Of a DNA stretch of 47,942 bases, positions 1-9,538 are shown in pieces; position 1 is the stretch's first letter, and every line of letters starts with the position of its first letter. The stretch spans positions 1 to 47,942 of the forward strand of contig JAHDIE010000029.1 of assembly GCA_020630955.1 (NCBI GenBank), in the 5' to 3' direction. Both the position numbers and the translations under genes were made by a program. The DNA is from Saprospiraceae bacterium (GTDB taxonomy: Bacteria; Bacteroidota; Bacteroidia; Chitinophagales; Saprospiraceae). The notes under the pieces are model-generated. The model worked only from the letters and a program-made list of their open reading frames with translations. It searched no databases and had not been told where the DNA came from.

Positions 1-1391
1 TTAGGATCAAGCTCTAAATATCCTTTTGGTGATAAATCCTTGTCCACAAATCCAGGATAGTCAATTGGATATTTGGTCATACTGAAATTGAAATTTAATA
101 CTGGATTCAAGATTGTTCCTTGGGGTATGGGCTCTCCCAGAGAAAGTGGGATGACATACTCCCAAACAACAGTTTCATTTTCTGTTAATTCAAATCCTCT
201 ACCTTGAGTAGCAGCTTGCATAAAAAAATTTCCATTCTCTAATAAAACAATATTTGATCCCTGGGGGGATTTATTTCTTGTGGTATCAGGATGAGAAATA
301 TGTCGTGTAAAATTATTAGGAAGAAAAATTCCATTTATTAATATATAATTACCATTTTCATCAATTGGTGTTTCATACATTGACCCAAGAGATATCTCAT
401 CATTAATGACATTATTATACACGAGTATTTGCCCAAAAAATTCACTGAATATATTTTTAATCCACTTAACGTTGTGAGGATAGAACAATTTCCTCGAAAG
501 ACTATCTCCTTTATTATAAGCTGAAGGATTTCCCCATCTGTGGAGTATTCTTCCACCTCTATTGCTTTTACCACCACTGCTGGTTCTTGCTTCAGAAGTA
601 GTTGTGCTATGATCTATTATCCAAACTTCATTAAAGTTCCTAACAGATATTGCAATTTGATCTAATTCTTGATTATAAGCAACCGAGTTTCCGTGCATCC
701 AATCTTCCCTACCTAAACTATATTCTTGATAATTAATATTTATTCTATCTGGACTTTCAGAAACAATTCCAAAGTTTGCAAGACTTAAATCAAAGTCTTG
801 CACAGTATGAAAATCGCTACACCACTCCCAAATTACACTATCAAGCTCAGGACTATATTCTTTAACACACTCAAACCAAAGCTTTTCCATTTGATTATTT
901 ATTGTATCAAAACCTAGCTCAACAATTTCATGTTTAAAAAGTCTCTTCCAGCAAAGGTATATGATGTTTCCATTAGGCATTAATTCAAAGTCATGATGTT
1001 GCCTAAATATTGAGTCAGATGCAATATGTTGCCACAAGATTTCATTATCCCAACTTCTTGACTCTAAAACTCCTCCAGAACCACCTGCTCCAAAAAAATT
1101 TTGAACTTCCATTGAAGACATGGCTTTGATTAGATTGCCGTCAGGGCATAATTTTGATACAAATCCAGGTCTAGTATTTTGACTGCCAACCCATTTATTT
1201 ATTAATTGCCCACAATTATTAATTAGAAAAACATCAGGTTGAAAATTTGGATAGAATAGATTGTAAGCATCCAACGCGAGTTCCGTATTGAACTTCAATG
1301 TTCCAACGGTATTTTGCGAAATAGCTGTAATACTAAATTCAGAAATTAATATAATTAATAATAGTTTGATATTGTTCCGCGTAAAAAACAA
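1..1391 (-). CDS. Aryl-sulfate sulfotransferase-like secreted protein (C-terminus outside window)
   Basis: The frame is open from position 1391 to the left edge (463 residues seen), so the 3' end is missing. It resembles the arylsulfotransferase (ASST) family, beta-propeller enzymes that move sulfate between phenolic compounds in the periplasm or outside the cell. Visible family-type motifs are QHHDFELMPNGN near residue 131, DWMHGNS near 232, SVRNFNEVWIIDH, GGRILHRWGNP and a FYPHNVKW near 306; the histidines in these blocks fit the catalytic and substrate-binding histidines of the family. Residues 1-24 form a signal peptide ending ITAIS. A TAA lies directly upstream of a TTG, and no ATG is in frame before the mature part, so TTG at 1391 is taken as the start. 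A T9SS tail may follow beyond the edge, as in many Bacteroidota homologues; that is inference. Family fairly sure, substrate unknown. Confidence 0.8.
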   Translation of the reverse strand, partial: MFFTRNNIKLLLIILISEFSITAISQNTVGTLKFNTELALDAYNLFYPNFQPDVFLINNCGQLINKWVGSQNTRPGFVSKLCPDGNLIKAMSSMEVQNFFGAGGSGGVLESRSWDNEILWQHIASDSIFRQHHDFELMPNGNIIYLCWKRLFKHEIVELGFDTINNQMEKLWFECVKEYSPELDSVIWEWCSDFHTVQDFDLSLANFGIVSESPDRININYQEYSLGREDWMHGNSVAYNQELDQIAISVRNFNEVWIIDHSTTTSEARTSSGGKSNRGGRILHRWGNPSAYNKGDSLSRKLFYPHNVKWIKNIFSEFFGQILVYNNVINDEISLGSMYETPIDENGNYILINGIFLPNNFTRHISHPDTTRNKSPQGSNIVLLENGNFFMQAATQGRGFELTENETVVWEYVIPLSLGEPIPQGTILNPVLNFNFSMTKYPIDYPGFVDKDLSPKGYLELDP

Positions 1392-1530
1392 TTAATTAAA
1401 GTTTATTGCTTAATTATAAAAATATTAAAACCTCAGCTTTTAAAGTTAATGACTAAAAATAGAGAAAACATCTATTAAAAATTAATTTCATTTCCATTAA
1501 TATACTACTGGTAAGTTATAATAGAATATA

Positions 1531-1564
1531 AAAGGAGGCTGAATTTTGCAAATCAGCCTCCTTT
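1531..1564 (-). terminator. Rho-independent terminator of the SusCD operon
   Basis: A perfect 12-bp stem (AAAGGAGGCTGA with TCAGCCTCCTTT) closes a 10-nt loop. Outer segments ATAATAGAA (from 1519) and TTCTATTAT (to 1575) can extend it. It lies about 40 nt past the stop of the last operon gene (1602). The next gene on the same strand starts at 1391, so it separates the two transcripts. Confidence 0.8.
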
Positions 1565-1601
1565 CTTTTCTATTATAAAAATTTAACGCTATTCTTAAAA
1601 T

Positions 1602-2471
1602 TTATTGTGGTGTAAGAATTACCGTTGCGGCATCATCATACCCTGTAACCCAACTATAGGTAATTACACCTGTAGCTGGATCAACAGAACCAGTTAAAGT
1701 AGTTGCAGTTCCAAAAGGTTCAGTAAAAGAAGCTGATATTTCTCCACAAACATCTGCAATGGTAGTGTTCATTCCACCCCCTGCTACATACTGTTCATCT
1801 ATACCATAATTTCCGCCATCTGGTCCGTACCATGTAAAGTAAATGTTTCCAGACCAATCAGAAATAGTATATTCTCCTCCACCTAAATCAGTTAAAGTTA
1901 CTGGACCAGATGTAGAAACTGTACCTGGACAACAACCGTCTGTGGATGTCCCTGTTGTTTCTGCAATGTAATCACCAGCAAGATCAGAAACGCAACTTAC
2001 ATTTGCAATAACACTAGCACCAGAAGGGAAAGTCCCAGTAGAAGTAGTTATATCAAATGTATATACTATTTGATCAAGAAGTTGAATTTCATCAAGTTGA
2101 CCTAAACCATTCACTGCCTCCGCTAAAGTAATACTAACATCTGCCGGTAATGAATTCAAAGTAGTGTGAAGTACAGGAGTTCCTCCATTTAGACTTTTAT
2201 AGATATTTACTGAAGTGGCATCAGCACCAAAATCATCAACTGTGAATCCTACCACACCATCACCAAGTTCAGCAAAATTATAGAAGCCCCCCACTATATT
2301 TGAAATAGCAACTAATGCTCCTCCCTTTTCAAAATCTACTCCGAACTCTGAGAATTTTACTGTTTTGTCTTCTAACTCAAATACATCGTCATCGGTACAT
2401 GAGAAGAAGGATGTAATAAGAACGAAGCCTGCTAGAAAAACTAAAGCTCCGTTTATTTTTAAAAACTTCAT
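1602..2471 (-). CDS. Surface lipoprotein, last gene of the SusCD operon (SusE/F-position)
   Basis: A 289-residue lipoprotein. The start at 2471 (MKFLKING) is preferred over an in-frame start 8 codons upstream, because it gives a standard lipoprotein signal peptide with lipobox SFFSC (Cys25) and follows the previous stop codon by one base. The acidic run TDDD right after the cysteine resembles the lipoprotein export signal that sends Bacteroidota lipoproteins to the cell surface. The rest is beta-rich, with a CC pair near residue 180 and no enzyme motif I recognise. It takes the position SusE/SusF-type glycan-binding proteins hold in Sus operons, so a surface ligand-binding accessory role is likely; the ligand cannot be read from the sequence. 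Confidence 0.75.
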   Translation of the reverse strand: MKFLKINGALVFLAGFVLITSFFSCTDDDVFELEDKTVKFSEFGVDFEKGGALVAISNIVGGFYNFAELGDGVVGFTVDDFGADATSVNIYKSLNGGTPVLHTTLNSLPADVSITLAEAVNGLGQLDEIQLLDQIVYTFDITTSTGTFPSGASVIANVSCVSDLAGDYIAETTGTSTDGCCPGTVSTSGPVTLTDLGGGEYTISDWSGNIYFTWYGPDGGNYGIDEQYVAGGGMNTTIADVCGEISASFTEPFGTATTLTGSVDPATGVITYSWVTGYDDAATVILTPQ

Positions 2472-2472
2472 A

Positions 2473-3186
2473 TTATTTATTTTTATTAAAATCAATTAAT
2501 GCCGAATGAATCTCATTTTCGTTTTTAAGATCCACACGATTTTTATCAAAAAATGTAACAATCTCCTTCATCTCTTCTGTCTGATGATAGATATTCACTA
2601 ACTTTTTCCTTTTCTTGGGAAGTTCGTAAAGATGTCCATCTTTAAAAATATAAAGTATATCAGATTTTTTCAGATTAGGCCTTACGTCACCAGCATCAAG
2701 TGCAGCATTGTAATAAGCTTTTTGCAATTCCACATTAGTACTTTTGACCAATTCAAGACGATCATTGGTATAAAGAACTTCGTACAACGCCAAATCTGTA
2801 TTTTTTGTATTTAATACTTTGTATCGTGTAGTCTCATCAACAGCTGTAATTACATCAAGGCAATTGACTTTACTCAATAACATTTCATAAATACTACTAC
2901 CAATCCTTATATAAAGCAAATTTTCTAATGCATTATAATTAAATCGATATTCTTTATCCGAATACTTTTTATTTCCTGCAAGCAATATCGAACCATACAT
3001 CCAATCATCCCACAAAAGGGGAGATCCTGCATAGCTTGTTTCTCTATTATCAAAGGTACCAACAGAATAAGCTCTTAGGTTAGCAACACTTAAGTCGCTA
3101 TCCATATTAGCTCCTATATTGGTTTGACTAGACAAATTACTGCTTATCAGAGCTGAGAAAAATAAAGTTATAATTGTCGTTTTCAT
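2473..3186 (-). CDS. Exported protein of unknown function in the SusCD operon
   Basis: A 237-residue protein with an N-terminal signal peptide (MKTTIITLFFSALISSNLSSQ, cleaved near residue 21) and no lipobox, so probably periplasmic or secreted. Its C-terminal third holds KDGHLYELPKKRKKLVNIY followed by a helical stretch of the type (F)FDKNRVDLKNENEI. This basic then helical ending is seen in many small uncharacterised periplasmic proteins of Bacteroidota. It sits 14 nt after susD and one base before the lipoprotein gene, so it is co-transcribed with the uptake pair. No catalytic motif was seen, and function is unknown. Confidence 0.7.
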   Translation of the reverse strand: MKTTIITLFFSALISSNLSSQTNIGANMDSDLSVANLRAYSVGTFDNRETSYAGSPLLWDDWMYGSILLAGNKKYSDKEYRFNYNALENLLYIRIGSSIYEMLLSKVNCLDVITAVDETTRYKVLNTKNTDLALYEVLYTNDRLELVKSTNVELQKAYYNAALDAGDVRPNLKKSDILYIFKDGHLYELPKKRKKLVNIYHQTEEMKEIVTFFDKNRVDLKNENEIHSALIDFNKNK

Positions 3187-3200
3187 TTTTCTAATAACAA

Positions 3201-4571
3201 TTATTCAAATGCCCATAATTTTGCATCTAAAAGTCCTCCACCTTGAGCCGCTCTTGCTGCTTCAACATTGGCGCTATTCGATGTAGTTTCACTTTCAACA
3301 TAGAGGAATCTTTGAGGAATAACTCCACTTGGGTTAAGTCCATTTGCACCATTTGATGAAGGTGTAAGGACTGGAAATCCCGTTCTTCTGTAATTAGCCC
3401 AAGTAGTCCCAAATGCATTTCCATAATAAGCTTTATAAGCTTCAGTAATAATCGTCTCTAAGTCAACAGTCCCACCAAGAACTGAATCAGCATAGGCTTG
3501 ACCTGACTCCACATCAGTACCAGTCATTGCCATACTAGCCATAATTCCAGCTTCTAAAGCAGCACTTGCAGCTGCATCATTACCTCCTTGAAGTTGAGCC
3601 TCTGCTTCCATAAACTTAAGTTCTGCAAAAGAAATCATAGCGATTGTTGCATCTTCTCTTGAATACGGCAAATCTGCACCAGCTTGGTAAAATAGCAAAT
3701 TACCTGAGCCATCGTCGATGAAGTATTTATCTGCTCTTGGGTCACCGTCTAACATAGAAGCAAATTGTGGGTGGAAACCTAAAGTTCCAGGTCTTCCTTG
3801 ACCAAATTTATTAAGTGAATAGTTGGCATTTCCACCAGTTTCAAATGTAAATGATGATTGTTCATCGATAGACGCATAAGATCCTGCAATTTCACTCAAT
3901 GCTGCTGCATAATTGCCAGAATTCCTTTTTGCTTGATGCATTAAGAACCTTGCTTTTAAACCTCTAGCTGTCTTAATCCATGCAGCTGCATCTCCACCAT
4001 GAATCAAATCTCCTCCTGCATAGCCTGTAGCATTTCCTAAAGTATTAATAGCACCATCAAGAGCAGAAATCACGCCTTGGTAAACTGATTCTTGAGAATC
4101 ATATGCTGGCTTCAAATTCTCAGTGCCTTTTAATGCTTCCGAGTAAGGAATATCTCCAAACCATGAAGTAGCAATACCATATTGGTTGGCCATTAAAATC
4201 GCACCAACTCCGATATAAAACGAAGCTTCTTGATCAGTCGCCTTATCCATCATAACTTGACAACTTCTTAAAGCTCCAGAATATAAACCAGTTCTCCAAT
4301 AGTTATTCATTAAATCCTCACCCATGATATAATCATTGTATGCAAGCTGTTGAGCATCAAGTCCAAAAAATTGTTGCATGATTATACCTATGGCGCGCGC
4401 ACCAGTTGCACCTTCACTATACATTGTTTGCGCAATAATTTCAGGTAACATAAGTCTCAGCTCGACATCTGTCACCCTAGTCGGATCTAGGTTTAATTGT
4501 TCTAAGTCTTTCTCACATGATGTGGTACACATAAGAAAAACCGATAGAATTATATATATTTTAAATTTCAT
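3201..4571 (-). CDS. SusD/RagB-family nutrient-binding outer-membrane lipoprotein
   Basis: A 456-residue lipoprotein (lipobox CTTSC, Cys19) followed by EKDLEQLN, a typical SusD N-terminus. Family features are the helical TPR-like part with YWRTGLYSGALRSCQVMMD, GDIPYSEAL around residue 145, the WIKTARGLKARFLMH helix, ISFAELKFMEAEAQ and a C-terminal SGVIPQRFLYVESE segment. The pattern fits the SusD_2-like branch (nutrient-binding outer membrane lipoproteins) better than classical starch SusD. It forms the lid of the TonB-dependent transporter encoded 16 nt upstream. No glycoside hydrolase or peptidase gene lies nearby, so substrate class (glycan, peptide or other) is open. Confidence 0.93.
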   Translation of the reverse strand: MKFKIYIILSVFLMCTTSCEKDLEQLNLDPTRVTDVELRLMLPEIIAQTMYSEGATGARAIGIIMQQFFGLDAQQLAYNDYIMGEDLMNNYWRTGLYSGALRSCQVMMDKATDQEASFYIGVGAILMANQYGIATSWFGDIPYSEALKGTENLKPAYDSQESVYQGVISALDGAINTLGNATGYAGGDLIHGGDAAAWIKTARGLKARFLMHQAKRNSGNYAAALSEIAGSYASIDEQSSFTFETGGNANYSLNKFGQGRPGTLGFHPQFASMLDGDPRADKYFIDDGSGNLLFYQAGADLPYSREDATIAMISFAELKFMEAEAQLQGGNDAAASAALEAGIMASMAMTGTDVESGQAYADSVLGGTVDLETIITEAYKAYYGNAFGTTWANYRRTGFPVLTPSSNGANGLNPSGVIPQRFLYVESETTSNSANVEAARAAQGGGLLDAKLWAFE

Positions 4572-4587
4572 AATTTCAATTATTATA

Positions 4588-7500
4588 TTAGAAAGTAAGA
4601 TTTACAGTAGCTGAATACCCTTTAGTATTCGGCATGTTAAAATAATCAAGACCATAACCGTTTGATGCCCCTGTTAAGTTTGTTTCTGGATCAATGCCAG
4701 GATACTCAGTCTTTAACCAAAGGTTTCTTCCAGTAAGTGAAATTCCAACTCCTTCAAATGGTAATTTACCTAACATGTCACTTGTCAATGAGTATCTCAA
4801 AGTAAGCTCACGAAGTCTGATCCAAGAAGTATCATGGATGTTCATTTCTGAAATTCCACCAAAACCATATCTTCTTCTATAAAATTCTCCTTCTGAAGCT
4901 GTTGGACTGTATGCAAGTGCAACAGGTGTGTTGTTCACTGCTCCTTCTTCAGTTACACCTTCAAAAATGACTACATCATTTCTTTCATCAGCTGATATTT
5001 TTGAAGTACCAAAGTAGTTAATAATACCACATGTTCCGCACCACATATCTCCACCTTTTCTGAAATCAAGTAATCCTGAAAGTGAAAGTCCTTTGAAAGT
5101 AAATGTGTTTCTTAACCCTACAGTATAATCTGGGTTTGGATCTCCTAGAGCCTTCTTAGTAGGATCTTGTAGAGGCCATCCATTTGCCCCAATTATCATA
5201 TTACCTGCATCGTCTCTTTGGAATCCGTTTCCAAAAATTGTGGAATATGGTAAACCTGGAACCAAATCAGCACTTGTAGAAGTAAATCCTGCAAGACCTA
5301 TATTGTCAACACCTTCTGCTAATTCTTCAACGATGTTGTCATATGTTGTAAAGTTAGCTACGATATCCCAACTAAAATTATTTGTTCTGATCGGTGCACC
5401 ATCCAGCACTACTTCCCATCCTGTGTTTGTTATTACACCTGAGTTTTGTACAGCAGTTGTAAATCCAGTTGAAGCTGGTAATTGAACTGCAATAATAATA
5501 TCCTCTGATCTAGTATCATACCAAGTAACATCAAGACCTAATCTTCCTCTAAAGAAGTTTAATTCTGTTCCTAATTCAATAGTTGTTGCCTTTTCAGGTC
5601 TCAAGTTTTCATTAGCTAATTGAGTACTTCTTTCAAAAGCATTTGTGCCATAAGATGGAAACTCAATACCACTGATAAATCCATCACCACCAGCAAATCC
5701 TTGAGCAAATGTGTTTGTAGTTGCATAGATAGGAGCATCGTTTCCGATTACGCCATATGAAGCTCTTAACTTAGCATAATCAAGTAGATTGTTCTGAATA
5801 TCCAATGCTTCTATTAACTCTAATCCTAAACTTGCTGAATAAGATTGGTAAGTATTGTTGGAAGATGGAAGTGCTGAAGACCAATCATTTCTACCTGTTA
5901 AGTTTAAGAATGCCCAGTTATCAAATCCAAAGTCTAATGTAGAATATACACCGTGAATTCTTTTCTGGTTAATTGTCTCAGTTGCTGTTATGGTAGTTGC
6001 GTTACTAATATGGAAAAATCCCGGAGCTGAAAGATCATCTCCTTGTGTTGATTGTTGTGTATACCTTGTATCAAAAATATTATATCCAACAATTGCTCCT
6101 AAGCTAAACTTATCAGTCAATTGCCTGTTTAATCCCACAATTAGGTCTGAATTAAGGTCTCTGTTGCCTGCAAAACGCTGATTAACACTACCTGGATTGC
6201 CACCTCTTCCTAACAAGTTGATATCTTCTCCAGCTAGGTATCTTTCTGAATATTGATCAATTCCTAATTTGAATGATGTATATAACCAATCAGTGAAATT
6301 ATATTTCAATCCAGTGTTCCCAATAATTCTATTTACATCATCATGTGCTGGATTTCTATTTACCGTCCAATAAGGATTATCATATATACCATGTCTGTAA
6401 GATCTCTGTGATCCATCAGCATTTACATAAGATGAAAGATCGTCAGCTGCTTCTTGACCAGCAAGACCATTACCAATATCAAATGTAGGTGCGTTTCTCA
6501 TTAAACCTAACATTACACCTTGTAAGTTTGAACCTCTTTGAATTCTAGAACCACCTGAATTTATGTAATTGGCAGACATTGAAGCTTCCAACTTATCCGT
6601 GATATCAGTATCAAGGTTTACTCTAAAAGATGTTCTTTGAAAATCAGCATTTGGAACAACTCCAGTTTGGTTTAATCTTCCTCCAGAGATATAATATCTC
6701 ATGGCATCAGTACCACCCGCTACAGATGCATTCAAATCAATAGTCTCTCCTGTTACCCAAAAGTTATAAGGATCAAAAGCCTGTGCTGCCATACCATTAC
6801 CAGTTCCTTTAGGCACTAAATTTCCTAATGAACTAAATAAATAGTCTGAATCACCATCATATTCTAACTCAGAAATTAATGGGCCCCAACTATCTCCTTC
6901 CCCAGTCTCTGGACCTCTATATTCAGCTACTCCATTGTTAAATCTTCCCTGAGCATATGTACTCTGTCTTTCGGAAAGTTTGTTTACTTCAGCAGTACCG
7001 TATGATGCTGAAACATTTACAACAGGAGCACCTGCTTGTCCTTTTTTCGTTGTAATTACTATTGCGCCATTTGCAGCTCTCACACCATATAGAGCAGTCG
7101 CTGAAGCTCCTTTCAATACGGTCATGGAAGCAATGTCATTAGGATTAAGATCAATCGCTCTGTTAGATTGATCAACACCTGCAGTTCCATTTCCTGCTCC
7201 ACCTGAACCATTGTCAATTGGAACTCCGTCTACAACAAATAAAGGTTGGTTACTTTTGTTTACTGATACTGAACCTCTAATTCTAATACTTGATGAGGCA
7301 CCAGGCGATCCAGCTGAAGAAGTAACTTGTACACCTGCAACTTTTCCACTCAAAGCATTTACAATGTTGGTCTCTTTAGAATCAAGTAACTCTTCAGCGT
7401 CAACATTTTGCAATGAATAACCAATTGCTCTTTTGTTTTTTTCAAGACCAGATGCTGTGACAACAATTTCATCTAATAATTCAGAATTAGATGAAAGATT

Positions 7501-7773
7501 AATATTTAATAACCCTGGTGTTGTTACATTTATTTCCTGGTCATTATAACCGACATAGCTAACAACTAAAGTGTTAACACCGTCAGGTAAAGTAATAGAA
7601 TAATTTCCATCAATATCTGTAATTGTACCAATAGTTGTGCCTTTTGCCAACACACTGGCTCCAATTAATGGCTCACCTGAATCATCAGATACAACCCCAC
7701 TTACAGTGGTTTGAGCCATAATTGTCCCAATACTGAGAAACATTACGACTACAAGAAATGCTAGTTTCTTCAT
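4588..7773 (-). CDS. SusC/RagA-family TonB-dependent outer-membrane transporter
   Basis: A 1061-residue TonB-dependent receptor. In order: signal peptide (1-20, ending IMAQ), carboxypeptidase-regulatory-like domain (about 23-105, GVVSDDSGEPLIGASVLAKG), a TonB-box-like region ending LDEIVVTASG, plug domain with SIRIRGSVSV, QPLFVVDGVPIDN and TVLKGASATALYGVRAANG, then a long beta-barrel ending in the aromatic signal VNLTF. This layout is diagnostic of the SusC/RagA class, which imports large ligands with a SusD lid using TonB-ExbBD energy. It is first of four genes read leftward. A WCGTCG motif lies in the barrel, and might form a disulfide. No regulator gene (SusR, sigma/anti-sigma pair) is adjacent. 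Confidence 0.96.
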   Translation of the reverse strand: MKKLAFLVVVMFLSIGTIMAQTTVSGVVSDDSGEPLIGASVLAKGTTIGTITDIDGNYSITLPDGVNTLVVSYVGYNDQEINVTTPGLLNINLSSNSELLDEIVVTASGLEKNKRAIGYSLQNVDAEELLDSKETNIVNALSGKVAGVQVTSSAGSPGASSSIRIRGSVSVNKSNQPLFVVDGVPIDNGSGGAGNGTAGVDQSNRAIDLNPNDIASMTVLKGASATALYGVRAANGAIVITTKKGQAGAPVVNVSASYGTAEVNKLSERQSTYAQGRFNNGVAEYRGPETGEGDSWGPLISELEYDGDSDYLFSSLGNLVPKGTGNGMAAQAFDPYNFWVTGETIDLNASVAGGTDAMRYYISGGRLNQTGVVPNADFQRTSFRVNLDTDITDKLEASMSANYINSGGSRIQRGSNLQGVMLGLMRNAPTFDIGNGLAGQEAADDLSSYVNADGSQRSYRHGIYDNPYWTVNRNPAHDDVNRIIGNTGLKYNFTDWLYTSFKLGIDQYSERYLAGEDINLLGRGGNPGSVNQRFAGNRDLNSDLIVGLNRQLTDKFSLGAIVGYNIFDTRYTQQSTQGDDLSAPGFFHISNATTITATETINQKRIHGVYSTLDFGFDNWAFLNLTGRNDWSSALPSSNNTYQSYSASLGLELIEALDIQNNLLDYAKLRASYGVIGNDAPIYATTNTFAQGFAGGDGFISGIEFPSYGTNAFERSTQLANENLRPEKATTIELGTELNFFRGRLGLDVTWYDTRSEDIIIAVQLPASTGFTTAVQNSGVITNTGWEVVLDGAPIRTNNFSWDIVANFTTYDNIVEELAEGVDNIGLAGFTSTSADLVPGLPYSTIFGNGFQRDDAGNMIIGANGWPLQDPTKKALGDPNPDYTVGLRNTFTFKGLSLSGLLDFRKGGDMWCGTCGIINYFGTSKISADERNDVVIFEGVTEEGAVNNTPVALAYSPTASEGEFYRRRYGFGGISEMNIHDTSWIRLRELTLRYSLTSDMLGKLPFEGVGISLTGRNLWLKTEYPGIDPETNLTGASNGYGLDYFNMPNTKGYSATVNLTF

Positions 7774-7989
7774 ACTACGTTTTTTAGTTATGAAATTGAT
7801 AAGTATAATTTTTAATAAAAATATTTAGTAGGATAGCCATGGGATTAGCTATGATTTCGTTTTTTTTAGATCAGGGACTAAAATTAACTAATTAGTTCAA
7901 TTACTCTTTACAAAAAGTTAGTTTTTATTAACCTTTCCATAACATAAGACCTGTAAATAATAGAAATGGTTGGTAATAAGTTGAAATTT

Positions 7990-8715
7990 CTACTTCCTAA
8001 TTGGTTCTAAGAGTCGTTTGTACATTCCAATGGTATTTTGTAGCCCATAGTACAAGGCATCTGAAATCAAAGCATGACCTATACTAACTTCCTGTAAATC
8101 AACAACTTGTTCACTATAGTACCTTAGGTTTTCAAGATTTAAATCGTGCCCAGCGTTCAACCCAATTCCTATTCTTTGAGCCTCTTTTGAGGCTTCAAAG
8201 TGTTTTTTGATGGCAAATGCCTTGTCTTTGTTGTATTCTTTTGCATAATTTCCTGTGTAAAGTTCAATTCTATCCGTCCCAACTTCTTTAGCCAGTTCTA
8301 GATATGAGGGAATTGCATCCAAAAATATTGATACTCTAATACCATTCGATTTAAATTCACTAATGATTTCCTTTAAAAACACCTTATTTTCTTCAACCTT
8401 CCAACCCTCAGAAGAAGTTAATACTCCAGGAGGATCAGGAACCAAGGTGACTTGATCGGGTCTATTGGCAAGCACCAATTGAATAAATTTAGGACTTGGA
8501 TATCCTTCTATGTTAAATTCGGTCTTAACTATTTCCTTTAACATTGGAATATCTGCATATCGAATGTGTCTTTCATCAGGCCTTGGATGCACCGTTATTC
8601 CATCCGCTCCAAAAGATTCACAATCCATGGCTACTTGTCCAAGATTTGGAAGGTTCTCCCCCCGGGCATTTCGAATCAATGCAACTTTATTAATATTCAC
8701 ACTAAGTTTGGTCAT
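7990..8715 (-). CDS. pdxJ: Pyridoxine 5'-phosphate synthase
   Basis: A 241-residue PdxJ, which condenses 3-amino-2-oxopropyl phosphate with 1-deoxyxylulose 5-phosphate in the last ring-forming step of de novo vitamin B6 synthesis (cytosolic octamer, TIM barrel). Seen: N-terminal LSVNINKVALIRNARG, the phosphate/active-site loop GITVHPRPDERHIR, VTLVPDPPGVLTSSEGW with its glutamate region, RIELYTGNYA, and the GIGLNAGHDLNLENL loop with the catalytic histidine, ending EVSIGHALISDAL. Length matches the family. Divergent from cdsA with only 46 bp between starts. Confidence 0.97.
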   Translation of the reverse strand: MTKLSVNINKVALIRNARGENLPNLGQVAMDCESFGADGITVHPRPDERHIRYADIPMLKEIVKTEFNIEGYPSPKFIQLVLANRPDQVTLVPDPPGVLTSSEGWKVEENKVFLKEIISEFKSNGIRVSIFLDAIPSYLELAKEVGTDRIELYTGNYAKEYNKDKAFAIKKHFEASKEAQRIGIGLNAGHDLNLENLRYYSEQVVDLQEVSIGHALISDALYYGLQNTIGMYKRLLEPIRK

Positions 8716-8746
8716 AATTTGACTTTCTTTGATTTTGAATTCTTTA

Positions 8747-8754
8747 CAAATCTA
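8747..8754 (-). promoter_or_regulatory. Putative -7 promoter element of pdxJ
   Basis: On the minus strand TAGATTTG fits the Bacteroidota -7 consensus TAnnTTTG and lies 31 nt before the pdxJ start. No TTG is found at the preferred 19-nt distance, so this is a half match only. Confidence 0.4.
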
Positions 8755-8761
8755 ACTAGTC

Positions 8762-9538
8762 TTGAAACAAAGAATAATAACTGGGATAATTTTTGGCATT
8801 ATTGTTTTATCACTTCTTTTTTGGAATGAAAGCAGTCGATTAGTACTATTGATTTTAATTCCAATCTTATCGCTATTTGAATATTCTAGAATGACAAATT
8901 TCAAGGTGATCGATTGGATAATTCTATTGCTTTTGGTAGTGGGTACTTTTTACTTAATTAATTACAACAATGAAGCCCCTCCCTTTTTTCTTGCTTTCAT
9001 TTGCATATTAAATTTGATTCTAGGATTAAATTTATTCCTAGATAATCTATTAATCAAGCATACAAAAACAAAAGCATTGATTTCTTCATACTATATTGTC
9101 ATACCGTTTATTTTAGGATATTTTGAACTCATTCATTCTGAGAATCATTTCCTATTTATAGGTATGATGATTCTGATTTGGGTGAGTGACAGTTCTGCAT
9201 ATTTTATCGGTTCTGCAATAGGGAAAAGAAAATTATTTCCAAAAATATCTCCTAAAAAAACTTGGGAAGGATTTTACGGTTCAGGTATGTGTGTTCTTAT
9301 TTCTGCTTACGGTATTTTTAGTTTAACGAATTTCAAAGACCTTTCGTTCTGGGTTGCATTTTCTTTGGTCATCTGGGTTTCAGGCTCAATTGGTGACCTT
9401 GTCGCATCACACGTTAAGCGCATACATCAAATAAAAGATTCAGGAAGTCTTTTGCCAGGACACGGTGGATTTTATGATCGATTTGATGCATTCATATTTG
9501 CCATGCCTTTTATCCTTTTAATTAACGCCTTACTATAA
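8762..9538 (+). CDS. cdsA: Phosphatidate cytidylyltransferase (CDP-diglyceride synthase)
   Basis: A 258-residue integral membrane enzyme that makes CDP-diacylglycerol from CTP and phosphatidate, the branch point of phospholipid synthesis. The start is TTG (MKQRIITGIIFG); the typical CdsA N-terminus begins exactly there and no ATG is available upstream. Several hydrophobic segments follow. The signature region is complete: WVSDSSAYFIGSAIGKRKLF, ISPKKTWEGFYGS, then GDLVASHVKRIHQIKDSG and LPGHGGFYDRFDAFIF, carrying the metal-binding aspartates. The protein is slightly shorter than many CdsA (about 270-285) but all key motifs are there. The gene is transcribed away from pdxJ. Confidence 0.96.
   Translation: MKQRIITGIIFGIIVLSLLFWNESSRLVLLILIPILSLFEYSRMTNFKVIDWIILLLLVVGTFYLINYNNEAPPFFLAFICILNLILGLNLFLDNLLIKHTKTKALISSYYIVIPFILGYFELIHSENHFLFIGMMILIWVSDSSAYFIGSAIGKRKLFPKISPKKTWEGFYGSGMCVLISAYGIFSLTNFKDLSFWVAFSLVIWVSGSIGDLVASHVKRIHQIKDSGSLLPGHGGFYDRFDAFIFAMPFILLINALL

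Noticed and set aside
338-577. A 79-codon minus-strand frame inside the arylsulfotransferase gene
   Set aside because: It lies in another frame of a gene whose own frame is open for 463 codons and shows family motifs.
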